Below, piece by piece: positions 46,036-55,278 of a DNA stretch of 64,000 nt. The notes below the pieces were generated by a model. It saw only the letters and a list, made by a program, of their open reading frames with translations, made no database searches and was not told the origin of the DNA. This DNA is from Hydrogenophaga sp. Root209. GTDB taxonomy: Bacteria; Pseudomonadota; Gammaproteobacteria; Burkholderiales; Burkholderiaceae_C. Made by a program: the position numbers and the translations under genes. Where the stretch lies: the NCBI RefSeq assembly GCF_001428625.1, contig NZ_LMIE01000001.1, positions 265,204-329,203 of the forward strand, read 5' to 3'. The stretch's first letter is position 1, and the number at the start of each line of letters is the position of its first letter.

Positions 46036-46127
46036 GGTGAGCGCCGTTTTGGGCCTGTTCATGCCCACTCAAGCCTGACGCACGGTGGGGGCTGTGAAAG
46101 CCCGCCGGCGCTGCAACGCTCCTTGAG
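46036..46127 (-). promoter_or_regulatory. S-adenosylhomocysteine riboswitch controlling metH
   Basis: On the minus strand, CTCAAG (46,127-46,122) pairs with CTTGAG (46,073-46,068). Next to the first arm is AGGAGCGTTGCAGC and before the second is GTCAGGCTTGAG. A small hairpin TGGGC/GCCCA follows, and the end is AACGGCGCTCACC, whose CGCTC can pair with GAGCG of the first block as a pseudoknot. This order (GGAGCG-x-TGCA, CAGGCT, AACGGCGCTC) matches the known SAH riboswitch, which turns on SAH recycling and methionine genes in betaproteobacteria. It sits 35 bases upstream of the metH ATG. Confidence 0.85.
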
Positions 46128-46173
46128 AGGGGTGGATTTTAGCGTGCGGGGCCTCCGGGCGGTTTCTGGTGCG

Positions 46174-47796
46174 ATGCTTGCTTACCCGGCACCCATGCCG
46201 CCGAACACCAACGACCCCCTGGCCGAAGCCCTGGAAGCCAGCACCGACTGGCACGCCCAGGAGCTGCTGCTCATGCGCGAGGTGATGAAGCTGGTGGGCC
46301 GCAGCCTGGCGCCGGCCTTCGTGCTGCGCGAGATGCTGCACCTGATGAGCGAGCTGCTCGGCTTGAACCGCGGGCGCATGGTGCTGGCCGACGACGCGCC
46401 GCACGAGGCTGAGCGCACGGCCTCCATCCGCCACGCCTACGGCCTCACCGCCGGCCAGGTGGCCAGCGGCGTGTACCGCTGGGGCGAGGGCATCACCGGG
46501 CGCGTGCTGCAGACCGGCCTGCCCGCCATCGTGCAGGACGTGGACGCCGAACCGCTCTTTCTGTTTCGCTGTGTGCCGCGCAGCCAGCTGCCACCGCAGA
46601 CCGTGGCCTTCATCGCGCTGCCCATCGAGGTGAACGGCGCCACCATCGGCGTACTCGCCTGCCACCGCATCCGCAGCCGCCAGCGCCACTTGAACGACGA
46701 CCTGGCCGTGCTGCGCATATTGGCCACGCTGGCCGGCCAGCTGCTGCAGCTGGAGCAGCTGGTGGCCGAAGAAACCCGCCAGCTTGAAGAACGCAACGCC
46801 GCCCTGGCCCGCGCGCTCGACACGAGCACCGCGCGCTACGGGCTCATCGGCCGCTCGCCCGCGCTGCTGCAGGCGCTGGGCGAGCTGGAGCGCGTGTCGC
46901 AATCGCAAGCCACGGTGCTGCTGCTGGGCGAGTCGGGCACGGGCAAGGAGCTGTTTGCCCGCGCCGTGCACCTGGCCAGCGGCCGGCACGACCAGCCCTT
47001 CATCAAGGTGAACTGCTCGGCGATTCCCGAGACGCTGTTCGAGTCGGAGCTGTTTGGCTACGAGCGCGGCGCCTTCACCGGCGCCAACACCGCGCGCGCG
47101 GGCTGGTTTGAGCAGGCCAACGGCGGCACCATTTTTCTGGACGAGATCGGCGAGCTGCCGCTGGCCATGCAGAGCAAGCTGCTGCGCACGCTGCAAGAGG
47201 GCACGCTGGTGCGCCTGGGCGGCACGCGCGAGCTGAAGGTGAATGTGCGACTGGTGGCCGCGACCAACCGCGACCTGGCGCGCGAGGTGCAGGCCGGGCG
47301 GTTTCGGCAAGACCTGTACTACCGGCTCAACGTGATCCCGATCCGCCTACCCAGCCTGCGCGAGCGGCGCGAAGACATCCGCGCGCTCGCGCTGCATTTT
47401 GTGAACCGCGCCAACCAGACCCACGAGCGCAACGTGCACCTGGCCCCCGAGGCCATGGCGCGGCTGGAAACGCACGACTGGCCCGGCAATATCCGCGAAC
47501 TCGGCAACCTCATCGAACGCCTGGTGCTGCTCACCGACCACACCCGCGTGACCGCCGTGGCGCTGGAGCGCTTCATGCCCGAGTCCTTGACGCCGCTGCC
47601 CGCCGCCGAACCGCCGCCCGGCCGGCCCCTGCCCGCCGGCACCGTGCGCGAATACCTGAGCGCCCGCTCACACAGCCCGCAGGCCCTGCAAGACGCCCTG
47701 CTGCGCCACCAAGGCAACCAAACCCAGGCCGCCCAAAGCCTGGGGCTCACGCTGCGGCAGTTCAGCTACCGGCTGCGCAAGGCGGGGCTGCGATGA
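46174..47796 (+). CDS. Sigma-54-dependent transcriptional activator (NifA/NorR-like: GAF, AAA+, Fis HTH)
   Basis: A protein of about 540 residues. An N-terminal GAF sensor (about residues 25-190; the final part reads [18 protein letters not shown]) is followed by the AAA+ domain. It has Walker [17 protein letters not shown], the GAFTGA loop ([14 protein letters not shown]) that contacts sigma-54, and Walker [13 protein letters not shown]. The C-terminus has a Fis-type HTH ([20 protein letters not shown]). The layout is NifA/AnfA-like, but no nitrogenase genes are near, so the target is unknown. ATG 46,195 is an alternative start. It is divergent from metH. Confidence 0.88.
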   Translation: MLAYPAPMPPNTNDPLAEALEASTDWHAQELLLMREVMKLVGRSLAPAFVLREMLHLMSELLGLNRGRMVLADDAPHEAERTASIRHAYGLTAGQVASGVYRWGEGITGRVLQTGLPAIVQDVDAEPLFLFRCVPRSQLPPQTVAFIALPIEVNGATIGVLACHRIRSRQRHLNDDLAVLRILATLAGQLLQLEQLVAEETRQLEERNAALARALDTSTARYGLIGRSPALLQALGELERVSQSQATVLLLGESGTGKELFARAVHLASGRHDQPFIKVNCSAIPETLFESELFGYERGAFTGANTARAGWFEQANGGTIFLDEIGELPLAMQSKLLRTLQEGTLVRLGGTRELKVNVRLVAATNRDLAREVQAGRFRQDLYYRLNVIPIRLPSLRERREDIRALALHFVNRANQTHERNVHLAPEAMARLETHDWPGNIRELGNLIERLVLLTDHTRVTAVALERFMPESLTPLPAAEPPPGRPLPAGTVREYLSARSHSPQALQDALLRHQGNQTQAAQSLGLTLRQFSYRLRKAGLR

Positions 47797-47885
47797 AGGG
47801 TGGGGTTGAACGGTTGCAGTGAAAACCGGCGCAACGGATGTGTGACAGCATCAGCGCCATTGACCAAGACTTGCGAGAAGCCGCC

Positions 47886-48104
47886 ATGAAAACCATCGAC
47901 GAAATGCTGAACCTGGCATTGCTGACCCCCGACGAGCACCAACAAATCAGCAGCTGGATTGCGCAAGCCGACACGCCCGACGAGATCTTGAAGATGCCGC
48001 CCCTGCTGTGGCGGGCGGTGGAGCGGGCGAGCGCGGTCATGGGGATCGATGAGGACCTGCTGCGGCCGCCTGCGCTGGATGGGGATGATCTGATTGGACG
48101 ATAG
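47886..48104 (+). CDS. Small acidic protein, unknown function
   Basis: A 72-residue acidic protein (MKTIDEMLNLALLTPDEHQQ then ISSWIAQADTPDEILKMPPL). It is predicted helical with no membrane segment. ATG 47,886 is chosen (GAAGCCGCC upstream); an in-frame ATG at 47,838 would give 88 residues. I recognise no family. It is the last high-G+C gene before the AT-rich defence pair, so it marks the left border of that island. Confidence 0.5.
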   Translation: MKTIDEMLNLALLTPDEHQQISSWIAQADTPDEILKMPPLLWRAVERASAVMGIDEDLLRPPALDGDDLIGR

Positions 48105-48119
48105 GGCCGGGCGATGCGG

Positions 48120-48959
48120 CTAAACGGCCTGCCATGCAGTCTTGGCCGTTTCGAGATAGTGAGTGCTATGGGGATGGCTGCCCATTAAAGATGCAGAAAA
48201 AAGCGCAATGGATGCTGCGTATAGCGATTCAGCGGAAATACTTACTTTGCGCCCTAATAATTTTGCCTGTTTCACTATGAATCGATGAATGGCAGAAGCG
48301 AGAAAATGTCCTCTAAGATAGACGAGGATGTTCTCTGTTGTATCGCCTACCTCAGCGTTAGCCGATGAGATTGCACTCCCAGGTATTTTTGAAATTATTC
48401 CTGAGACCGCCTCATCAATTTTCTGTGGACACAAGGCGGCAGAATTCAAACTAGTCATAAATCTGCTGCAGTTATCTCCTATTGTCGCCAAGCCGGAGGC
48501 GGAAATGGTATTTGCTACATCAAGATGGACAAGTGGTGCAATACATTTGGCAAATTCTTCGATCCAGGATTGGCAAACGCTAGCCGAGATATCGCTTGTT
48601 TTGCACCACGCACGAGCTAGCTTCGTAACTGATTCGGTAACATACAGGCTATTTTCAACAGAGTACCCGCGCGTATAGACAATTCGTGGATCTTGAGAGC
48701 AGGTCCCCAATATGCGCAAAAAATCTGCGTCTCTGGCGGCAATAGCTATAAGTTGTCCTGATGAAATCTTTCGAATGTAGTCATCTAATGTCGGCGCTCC
48801 TCCAACTGGCTCTACTTCAAAATGTTCGTCAGCCACTTGAGAAAACACCTCGTGCCAGAACAGTACGTCATCATCACCCTCAACATAAATGATGGTTTTG
48901 GCACCAAAAAAGGCGTTGCGTACGTTTAGTGCATCGTCCGAATATGAGAGATCAGGCAT
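48120..48959 (-). CDS. DUF4435 TOPRIM-like effector (AriB-like)
   Basis: A 279-residue protein. The N-terminal part is TOPRIM-like: a Glu in TIIYVEGDDDVLFWHEVF (Glu27) and an Asp-x-Asp in IAARDADFLRI (Asp77, Asp79), the usual metal-binding residues. The rest is helical. This is the DUF4435 type seen in AriB, the nuclease/tRNA-cleaving effector of the PARIS anti-phage system. Its start overlaps the ATPase gene by eight bases (48,952-48,959), so the pair is coupled. Both are AT-rich compared with neighbours, as in transferred defence genes. Confidence 0.72.
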   Translation of the reverse strand: MPDLSYSDDALNVRNAFFGAKTIIYVEGDDDVLFWHEVFSQVADEHFEVEPVGGAPTLDDYIRKISSGQLIAIAARDADFLRILGTCSQDPRIVYTRGYSVENSLYVTESVTKLARAWCKTSDISASVCQSWIEEFAKCIAPLVHLDVANTISASGLATIGDNCSRFMTSLNSAALCPQKIDEAVSGIISKIPGSAISSANAEVGDTTENILVYLRGHFLASAIHRFIVKQAKLLGRKVSISAESLYAASIALFSASLMGSHPHSTHYLETAKTAWQAV

Positions 48960-50232
48960 GGAGTATGTCTTCCATGTCCAACAAGCATTGCTTGAATTTT
49001 CCGGCGATTTCAGGGGAATGCGTGGCTACAACTATTTGGGCGTTTGGATTCAAAGCTCGAATCGCAGTAAGGATGCTTCGTTGCCAAGCAATATGCAGAG
49101 AAAGTTCTGGCTCATCAGCGAGGAAAATGAAAGGGCGTTGTCGCTGTAGCAAGGCTTCAATAAATAGAATTAAAAGCTGCTTTTCGCCCGACGAGAGTTT
49201 CGCAAGAGGTACAGACCCCTCAGAAATAACGACTAATTCACCGCCGCTAAACGAAAATTCTTTATCGGCAATGAATGATTTCAATGTCGAAATAAATAGG
49301 GTTACTTGGCTAAAGATATCATTTGTTCTGGATTCTGCATCAAGTGATTTGGCTACTACAGCTCGAGTCAGTTTAAATGCTTCAAGAGCTGCGAAATCAA
49401 TTTTGAGTTCGCGAATCGCTTTTTCATCACCTTTCTTTTCCGAAGCGATTTCGATGTTTTTTATAGTAGTTCCAACTGCAGAAATGTGATCCTGTATCTT
49501 CTTTGAGACTTCAGCGCCGCCAACGCCAAGTTGTCTGTAGGCCGAAACAAGATTTTGTCGTTCCGTTGTTTCATCAAAATCAAGAATGTAGCCTCTGTCT
49601 CGCTCTTTTATCTCCGTATAGAGCAAAGAGGTTAAAACATCTCGTTGAAGCTTGATGGATACTTCTCTTGCGGCATTGGATAGTTCTAGTTGGTACTGCG
49701 TGAGGCGCTGCATAAGGCTTTGCAAACGTACGTCTACTGTGGATGCATATCTTCTCGGAGCTCGTTCACGAGCCTCGGGATCAGGTTCACCACCGATTCG
49801 ATAAACGGAAAGCGAGGCAACAGATACCAACCTGCCCAGTTCAGCCTTGATTCGCTGAATATCTTCGGTAGCTCTTCTACGCAGAGCTAGGGGCATTGCC
49901 CTACCGTCGTCCGCTCCAATCAAAACTGCAGAGAAGCGACGATTTGAGATGTGATAGTCAACCGTGGGGTAAGGCGAAGATTTTGAGTCGACCCGAGCAG
50001 CGCGGACTGTCCGAGTTCGCTGTCCATCACTCAAAGTAAGGACGACTTTTTTGAATGGATTTTCATACATGGCTTCTACGTCAACTGCGAGAACTGCATG
50101 AACGATGTTCATGAACGTTGTTTTCCCCGTGCCGTTTTTTCCGATGATGATGTTCACGTCATCGCGGAAGTGAGCTGAAGCAGTTCTCGACTGCCAAAAT
50201 CCTGAGACTTCAATTGAGCTAAGTTTGAACAT
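48952..50232 (-). CDS. ABC-type AAA ATPase (AriA-like), partner of the DUF4435 protein
   Basis: A 426-residue SMC/ABC-like ATPase. Walker A IIIGKNGTGKTTFMNIVHAV (about residues 28-47), a helical insertion of about 200 residues with coiled-coil character, then the ABC signature LSSGEKQLLILF (346-357), Walker B FIFLADEPELSLH (368-380) and the His switch ATHSPEIAGKF. AriA-type ATPases of PARIS look like this; they hold the AriB effector inactive until a phage anti-restriction protein is sensed. The start is ATG 50,232 (MFKLSSIEVSGFW); the reading extends to 50,301 but the family starts here. Confidence 0.75.
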   Translation of the reverse strand: MFKLSSIEVSGFWQSRTASAHFRDDVNIIIGKNGTGKTTFMNIVHAVLAVDVEAMYENPFKKVVLTLSDGQRTRTVRAARVDSKSSPYPTVDYHISNRRFSAVLIGADDGRAMPLALRRRATEDIQRIKAELGRLVSVASLSVYRIGGEPDPEARERAPRRYASTVDVRLQSLMQRLTQYQLELSNAAREVSIKLQRDVLTSLLYTEIKERDRGYILDFDETTERQNLVSAYRQLGVGGAEVSKKIQDHISAVGTTIKNIEIASEKKGDEKAIRELKIDFAALEAFKLTRAVVAKSLDAESRTNDIFSQVTLFISTLKSFIADKEFSFSGGELVVISEGSVPLAKLSSGEKQLLILFIEALLQRQRPFIFLADEPELSLHIAWQRSILTAIRALNPNAQIVVATHSPEIAGKFKQCLLDMEDILHA

Positions 50233-50398
50233 TGAGTAGAACCCGAAGTGAAGTGCACTGAGATAAAAATGCAGCCTTGAGACCATTGCTCTTGGTTTCA
50301 AAGACAGCTTGAGCGATTGTGTAAAGATTTTCTGGAATCACTATAGCGTTCAAGTGCTATGCGACGAGGAGATTCGGTGATCGCCTTTGGCCGCATAC

Positions 50399-50431
50399 GC
50401 CACTGTGTTGACATTGTGTCGACACAGTGGC
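50399..50431. promoter_or_regulatory. Inverted repeat between the defence pair and the sulfurtransferase
   Basis: GCCACTGTGT and ACACAGTGGC form a perfect 10-bp dyad around a 13-base loop. The 365-base gap 50,233-50,597 holds no gene; its left half is AT-rich (promoter side of the ATPase gene) and its right half is host-like. The dyad could be an operator, a terminator-like stem, or the edge of the island. Confidence 0.5.
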
Positions 50432-50597
50432 GCACCTAGGCATCGCCGGGCAGCTATCGCCTCCCCGCCCCTACTCCCAATAAACCCAACAAATTCAACG
50501 CCCTTCCAGCGTTGACACACCCGCTTGCCCCCCTGGCACGCAGGTTGCGCTAGAGACCTCAGGCAATCCCGCCTGCCGCCACTTCCGCGAGGTCTCC

Positions 50598-51491
50598 ATG
50601 AGCATTGAAGCCACCCTGATCGCCCCCGCCCAGCTTGCTGCGCTGCAGTCGTCCGAACCCGTCGTGGTCATCGACACGCGTGACGCCGACACCTTTGCCG
50701 CCGGTCACATTCCCGGTGCCGTGAACCTGCGTGAGGTGTTCACGTATCTCGCCACCTCCACGCCCGAAGGCCTGCAGGCGCTCAAGGCCACGTTTGCCGA
50801 AGCGCTCGGCGCGGCCGGTTTGTCGGGCAAGGAAACGGCGGTGTTTTACGAAGACGCGATGAACAGCGGCTACGGCCAGTCGTGCCGGGGCTACTACCTG
50901 CTCACCTGGCTGGGCTACCCCAAGATCAAGGTGCTCAACGGCGGCTTCAGCGCCTGGAAAGCGGCCGGCCTGCCGGTCTCCACCACGGCGGCCACGCCCA
51001 CCCCCGCCACCTTCCCGAGCGATCTGCCCACGGCCGACGTGATGCTCACGCAGGACGACGTGAAGGCCGCGCTGGGCACCGACACGGTGTTGCTCGACGT
51101 GCGCGACATCGACGAGTGGATCGGCGAATCGTCGTCGCCCTACGGCAAAGACTTCGCCCCCCGCAAAGGCCGCCTGCCCGGGGCCAAGTGGCTGGAGTGG
51201 TACCGCTTCATGAAGCCTTCGGCGCAAGGCCCGGTGTTCAAGACGCCCGACGAGGTGAAGGCCGAGTGCGCCACCGCCGGCATCACCACCGACGACACCA
51301 TCTACCTCTACTGCTTCAAGGGCGCGCGCGCGTCCAACACCTTCCTGGCGCTCAAGCAGGCCGGCTTCTCTGACGTGCGCATGTACTTCGGCTCGTGGAA
51401 CGAGTGGTCGCGCGACGACAGTCTGCCGATCGAGACTGGTCTGCCGCTGGCCAAGTCCAGCAAAAAGCCCGCGCTGGCCCTGGCCGCCTGA
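50598..51491 (+). CDS. Thiosulfate/3-mercaptopyruvate sulfurtransferase (two rhodanese domains)
   Basis: A 297-residue protein of two rhodanese domains. The first (about 1-130) is structural (VVVIDTRDADTFAAGHIPGA). The second carries the active-site Cys in IYLYCFKGARASNTF (about residues 234-248). The loop CFKGAR resembles neither the thiosulfate CRKGVT nor the mercaptopyruvate CGSGVT form, so the sulfur donor is open. ATG 50,598 follows a GAGGTCTCC-type site. A 41-bp gap leads to the OsmC gene, so they may be one transcript. Confidence 0.88.
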   Translation: MSIEATLIAPAQLAALQSSEPVVVIDTRDADTFAAGHIPGAVNLREVFTYLATSTPEGLQALKATFAEALGAAGLSGKETAVFYEDAMNSGYGQSCRGYYLLTWLGYPKIKVLNGGFSAWKAAGLPVSTTAATPTPATFPSDLPTADVMLTQDDVKAALGTDTVLLDVRDIDEWIGESSSPYGKDFAPRKGRLPGAKWLEWYRFMKPSAQGPVFKTPDEVKAECATAGITTDDTIYLYCFKGARASNTFLALKQAGFSDVRMYFGSWNEWSRDDSLPIETGLPLAKSSKKPALALAA

Positions 51492-51532
51492 GCCTTCCCT
51501 TTTTCCCCGCCCCCTGAAACCCTGGAGACACC

Positions 51533-52093
51533 ATGTCCGTTACCGACACGCTTGAGCCCGTAACCACTGTGAAGGCTTACCTGCGCCCCATCGACAGCGA
51601 GGGCCTCGCGGCCTTTGCCGCCAAGGGCAAGGCCAACCCCGCCAGCCGTGGCACCAACAAGGTCCACACCGTGATGGAGGGGCAGTACCGGTCCCTCTCC
51701 ACCGTGGGCAACCATGCCCCGGTGGTGGTGGACGAGCCGCTGCACCTGTTTGGCGAAGACACGGCACCGGCCCCGGGCGAGATCGTGCTCTCGGGCCTGG
51801 GTGGATGCCTCGCGGTGGGCATCACGGCGGTGGCCACCTGGAAGGGCGTGAAGCTGAGCAAGCTGGAGGTGTTCCTCGAAGGCGACATCGGCAACCCCGC
51901 CGCGTGGGGCGCCGGTGGCGCGCTGGAGAAGTTGCCGGTCGAGATGGGTTTCCAGGCGATCCGGGTGAAGGTGGTGGTGGAGGGCGACGCGCCGCGCGAG
52001 GTGCTTGACGAGATCGTGCAGCACGCGAACTTCTACTCGCCGGTGGCGAACAGCATGCGCAATCCGATTCCGTTTGAGATCGCGCTGGCCTGA
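51533..52093 (+). CDS. OsmC-family thiol peroxidase-like protein
   Basis: A 186-residue OsmC/Ohr-type protein. LSGLGGCLAVGITAVA holds the conserved first Cys; a second Cys typical of the pair is not obvious later, which is unusual for the peroxidase subgroup. The EIVLSGLGGC segment and the following amphipathic helix fit OsmC. Members reduce organic hydroperoxides. ATG 51,533 has a TGGAGA site. It is followed by a cluster of dispersed repeats, then the acyl-CoA dehydrogenase-like gene. Confidence 0.82.
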   Translation: MSVTDTLEPVTTVKAYLRPIDSEGLAAFAAKGKANPASRGTNKVHTVMEGQYRSLSTVGNHAPVVVDEPLHLFGEDTAPAPGEIVLSGLGGCLAVGITAVATWKGVKLSKLEVFLEGDIGNPAAWGAGGALEKLPVEMGFQAIRVKVVVEGDAPREVLDEIVQHANFYSPVANSMRNPIPFEIALA

Positions 52094-52103
52094 AGGCTTC
52101 GGC

Positions 52104-52269
52104 CCCTTCGACAGACTCAGGACGAACGGAGCTCAACCCGAACGGAGGTTTTCTCGTTCGAGCTGGGCTTCGACAGGCTCAGCCCGAACGGGATTTTCCG
52201 TGCACCCCAATCTCCTTCTCCGTCCGCCCTGAGCACCCCCTCCGTTCGCCCTGAGCCTGTCGAAGGGCC
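52104..52269. repeat. Cluster of palindromic repeats of the CTTCGACAGGCTCAG type (copy 2)
   Basis: Several arms in about 165 bases: CCTTCGACAGACTCAGGACG, then CTTCGACAGGCTCAGCCCGA, then GTTCGCCCTGAGCCTGTCGA. Arms in both orientations can pair. The stretch fills the gap between the OsmC and acyl-CoA dehydrogenase-like genes. No gene is visible. Confidence 0.85.
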
Positions 52270-52290
52270 TACCCCCATGTTGGAGTCCGA

Positions 52291-53439
52291 ATGAACCCGA
52301 ATGACCTCCCCCGCGAACTGACGCTAGAGACATCGGCCAACGCGCTGCTGGCCGCGGTGCGCGAGGTGGCGCAGGGCCCGTTGGCGGCGGTGGTGGAGTC
52401 CATCGACCGCACCGGCTACTACCCGCGCGCCGAACTGCAGCAGCTCGCCGCGCTGGGCGCCATGAGCGCGCACCTGCACGGCGAGGCCGGCCCGGGTGAT
52501 TTCGGGCTGTCGATCCGCGCCATGGCCGAGGCCTCGCGCGTGTGCGGCGCCACCGGCTTCATGATGTGGTGCCAGGCCGTGTGCGGCCTGTACATGCAGC
52601 AGTCGGGCAACCCCGCGCTGAACGGCGAAGCGCTGATGGCGCATGTGCGCGGCGACACGCTGGGCGGCACGGCCTTGTCCAACCCCATGAAGAGCTACGC
52701 GCAGATCGAAAGCCTGCTGCTCAAGGCCACGCCGGTGGAGGGTGGCTACATCGTCAACGGCGCGCTGCCTTGGGTGAGCAACCTCGGGCCGGGCCACGCC
52801 TGCGGCGCCATTGCCGCGGTGGTGCATGGCGACGAGCTCATCGGCCGCGAGGTGATGTTTCTGCTGCGCTGCGGCGCGCCGGGCGTGGAGCTGCGCGAAT
52901 GCCCGAGCTTCTCGGCCATGGAAGGCACGGGCACCTACGCGCTGCGCCTCAAAGACCATTTCATTGGCGCCGACGACGTCATCGCCGACGCCGCCAAACC
53001 CTTCATTGCCCGCATCCGCGCGGCCTTCGTCATGCTCCAGTGCGGCATGGCGGTGGGTGTGACGCAGGGCGCCATCGATTCCATCTGGGAGGTGGAGGCG
53101 CAGCTGGGCCACGTGAACCAGTTTCTGGAAGACCGGCCCGACGCGCTGCAGGCCGAGCTGGATGCGCTCGCCGAGCGTGTGATGAAGCTGGCCGAGACAC
53201 CCTACAACCCGTCGGTGGAATTCTTCATCGACGTGCTCGACGCGCGCGCCCACGGCGCCGAGTTGAGCCTGCGCGCCGCGCAGTCGGCTCTGCTGCACCA
53301 GGGTGCGCGCGGCTACCTCATGAGCTCGGCCGTGCAGCGCCGCGTGCGCGAGTCTCACTTCGTGGCCATCGTCACGCCCGCCATCAAACACCTGCGCAAG
53401 GAGATTGCGCGGCTGTCTGCCGAGGTGATGCCGGCATGA
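52291..53439 (+). CDS. Acyl-CoA dehydrogenase-family flavoprotein (SfnB/DszC-like)
   Basis: A 382-residue protein with the acyl-CoA dehydrogenase fold. The N-terminal helical domain ends with [20 protein letters not shown], the middle beta domain has [15 protein letters not shown], and the C-terminal helices hold [20 protein letters not shown]. It could be a classical dehydrogenase or a flavin-dependent monooxygenase of the DszC/SfnB type. The neighbours (sulfurtransferase, OsmC, rubredoxin reductase) make an oxygenase-like or sulfur role attractive. Its stop overlaps the rubredoxin-reductase start by four bases, so the two are translationally coupled. Confidence 0.8.
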   Translation: MNPNDLPRELTLETSANALLAAVREVAQGPLAAVVESIDRTGYYPRAELQQLAALGAMSAHLHGEAGPGDFGLSIRAMAEASRVCGATGFMMWCQAVCGLYMQQSGNPALNGEALMAHVRGDTLGGTALSNPMKSYAQIESLLLKATPVEGGYIVNGALPWVSNLGPGHACGAIAAVVHGDELIGREVMFLLRCGAPGVELRECPSFSAMEGTGTYALRLKDHFIGADDVIADAAKPFIARIRAAFVMLQCGMAVGVTQGAIDSIWEVEAQLGHVNQFLEDRPDALQAELDALAERVMKLAETPYNPSVEFFIDVLDARAHGAELSLRAAQSALLHQGARGYLMSSAVQRRVRESHFVAIVTPAIKHLRKEIARLSAEVMPA

Positions 53440-54758
53440 ACGCCCTTCTGCCCGTGGCCCTGCCCACCCCTCCGTCCGATCTGCACACCCCACCGTTCGG
53501 GCTGAGCTTGTCGAAGCCCTCACCAGAAGCCTCCGTGCAAGCCCTCGCACCCTGGCAGCAGTACATCTGCGACGCCTGCGGCTACATCTACAACGAAGCC
53601 GACGGCGACCCCGACGGCGGCCTGGCCCCCGGCACGCGCTACGCCGACATCCCCGACGACTGGGCCTGCCCGCTGTGCGGCGTGACCAAAGCCGATTTCA
53701 CGCCCTACACACCGCCCAGCCTGGACGCGCTGCGCGCCAGCATCCAGGGCAGCGCCCCGGTGGCCACACGCGGCGCGGCGGGTGTGGTCATCGTTGGCGC
53801 CGGGCGCGCCGGCTGGCAGATGGCAGAAGCCCTGCGAGCGCTCGATGCCGACCTGCCCATCACCGTGGTCACGGCCTGCGCGGGCGACGTGTACGACAAG
53901 CCCATGCTGTCGATTGCCATGGCGCGCAGCACGGCACTGGACCAGCTGGTGAAGGAAAGCGGCGCGGCAGCGGCTGCGCGCCTGAACGTGCGCCTGCTCA
54001 GCCACACCCACGCCGTGCGCATCTGCGCCGACACGCAGCAGCTGCGCACCACACGCGGCGTGCTGCGCTTTGATCGGCTGGTGCTGGCCCACGGCGCACA
54101 GGCCAATTTGCCAGCCGCGCTGCCAGCGGCGCTGTGCTGGCGCATCAACCACCTCGCCGCGTACCAGAGGCTGCGCGCAGCTTTGGGAGACACACCGAAG
54201 GACGTGACCATCGTCGGCGCCGGCCTGATCGGCAGCGAACTCGCCAACGACCTCGCCCTCGGCGGCCACCGCATCACCCTGCTCGACGTGCAGGCCGAGC
54301 CGCTGGCGCGCTGGAGCGCCGAGGGCGCGGGCGGCCAACTGCTCGACGCCTGGAAAGACCTGGCCATCCACTTCGTGGGGGGTGTGCAGGTGGCGCAGCT
54401 GGAGCAGCTGGCGGGCCGCTACCGCATCACCACCACCTGCGGCCAGCGTTTCGCCGCCGACCAGGTGATCGCCGCCGCCGGCCTGGCCACACCGCCGCGC
54501 CTGGCGCAGAGCGCGGGTCTGAAGTGGGACAACGGCATTGCGGTGGACCCGGCAAACCTGAAGACGAGCAACGAACTCATCCACGCCATGGGCGACTGCA
54601 TCGCCATCAACGGCCAACCCAGCCGCTTCATCGAACCCATCGCGCGGCAGGCGAGGGCCATCGCAGCCGACATTTGCGGCACCACGCCCGCGCCTTATGA
54701 GCCGCGCGCAGCGGTGGTGCGGGTCAAGACGACGTCACGGCCGTTGACGCTGCACTGA
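53436..54758 (+). CDS. Rubredoxin fused to FAD-dependent NAD(P)H reductase
   Basis: A 440-residue fusion. After about 37 residues of non-conserved lead comes a rubredoxin domain ([18 protein letters not shown] and [11 protein letters not shown]: four Cys for iron), then a pyridine-nucleotide-disulfide-like reductase. Its FAD motif is [20 protein letters not shown], its NAD motif is [20 protein letters not shown], and the flavin-end motif is [12 protein letters not shown]. It would pass electrons from NAD(P)H via FAD to its own iron site, and likely serves the coupled acyl-CoA dehydrogenase-like protein. The lead contains a dispersed repeat read as protein ([11 protein letters not shown]). Confidence 0.88.
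   Translation: MNALLPVALPTPPSDLHTPPFGLSLSKPSPEASVQALAPWQQYICDACGYIYNEADGDPDGGLAPGTRYADIPDDWACPLCGVTKADFTPYTPPSLDALRASIQGSAPVATRGAAGVVIVGAGRAGWQMAEALRALDADLPITVVTACAGDVYDKPMLSIAMARSTALDQLVKESGAAAAARLNVRLLSHTHAVRICADTQQLRTTRGVLRFDRLVLAHGAQANLPAALPAALCWRINHLAAYQRLRAALGDTPKDVTIVGAGLIGSELANDLALGGHRITLLDVQAEPLARWSAEGAGGQLLDAWKDLAIHFVGGVQVAQLEQLAGRYRITTTCGQRFAADQVIAAAGLATPPRLAQSAGLKWDNGIAVDPANLKTSNELIHAMGDCIAINGQPSRFIEPIARQARAIAADICGTTPAPYEPRAAVVRVKTTSRPLTLH
53493..53519. repeat. Palindromic repeat arm inside the rubredoxin-reductase coding region (copy 3)
   Basis: CCGTTCGGGCTGAGCTTGTC, then GAAGCC, is a single arm of the dispersed repeat found at 42,675, 52,104 and 57,163. It is read in frame as PFGLSLSKP between the start codon and the rubredoxin domain. 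Confidence 0.8.
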
Positions 54759-54767
54759 GCCTCGCGC

Positions 54768-55169
54768 TCAGCCCTTGCGCTCGGCCTGCACCTGCGCCAA
54801 CGCCAGGATGACTTCCCGCACCAGCTTGCGCTGCGGCGCGGGCAGGCTGAGGAAGGCGTCGAACACCTCGCGCTCCTGGTAGCTCACGCCTTCGTCCCAC
54901 CGTTTGCGGCTCTCCTGCACCCGGTGGCGCACGGCCTGGCCGAAGCGCAGCACCTCGGGCTCCACCCGCAGGATCTCGGCCAGCACCAGCAGCTTGTCCT
55001 GCGCGGGAATCGCCTCGCCACGCAACCAGCGTGACACCGCCTGGAACGACACCGAGCGCCCCCAGTACTGCGCGTTGAAGAGGTTCAGCAGCACGCCGGG
55101 GCGTGGCTCCAGACCGGCGGCCGCCATGGCATCGCGCAGCCGCTGGGCGAATTCGAGCTTGTGTTCCAT
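54768..55169 (-). CDS. Small helix-turn-helix DNA-binding protein
   Basis: A 133-residue protein. The opening EHKLEFAQRLRDAMAAAGLE, and SVSFQAVSRWLRGEAIPAQD, form an XRE/Cro-like helix-turn-helix (LL-N-x-x-YWGRSVSFQAVSRWLRG). The C-terminal part is helical. It is convergent with the rubredoxin-reductase gene, nine bases away, and divergent from the next gene. An inverted repeat at 55,201-55,239 between them could be its operator. Confidence 0.75.
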   Translation of the reverse strand: MEHKLEFAQRLRDAMAAAGLEPRPGVLLNLFNAQYWGRSVSFQAVSRWLRGEAIPAQDKLLVLAEILRVEPEVLRFGQAVRHRVQESRKRWDEGVSYQEREVFDAFLSLPAPQRKLVREVILALAQVQAERKG

Positions 55170-55200
55170 GCACCGAACGCTAGTTTTCGGCTGCGTTTCG

Positions 55201-55239
55201 AATCAACATCGTGTTGTATGCTGAATTCACTTGTTGATT
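55201..55239. promoter_or_regulatory. Inverted repeat between the HTH gene and 55,279
   Basis: AATCAACA (55,201-55,208) and TGTTGATT (55,232-55,239) form a perfect 8-bp dyad with 23 bases between. The region is AT-rich for this genome and lies between two divergent genes. It is a fair operator candidate for the HTH protein. Confidence 0.45.
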
Positions 55240-55278
55240 GAATCGCTCACCCAAAACCACAACCGCAAGGAGGACAAC

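Noticed and set aside
46001-46072. Upstream start for metH at 46,072
   Set aside because: It would place coding sequence inside the SAH riboswitch; the extra residues do not match MetH.
46174-47796. Calling the sigma-54 activator nifA or norR
   Set aside because: The domain layout fits several subfamilies and no nitrogenase or nitric-oxide reductase genes are in the window.
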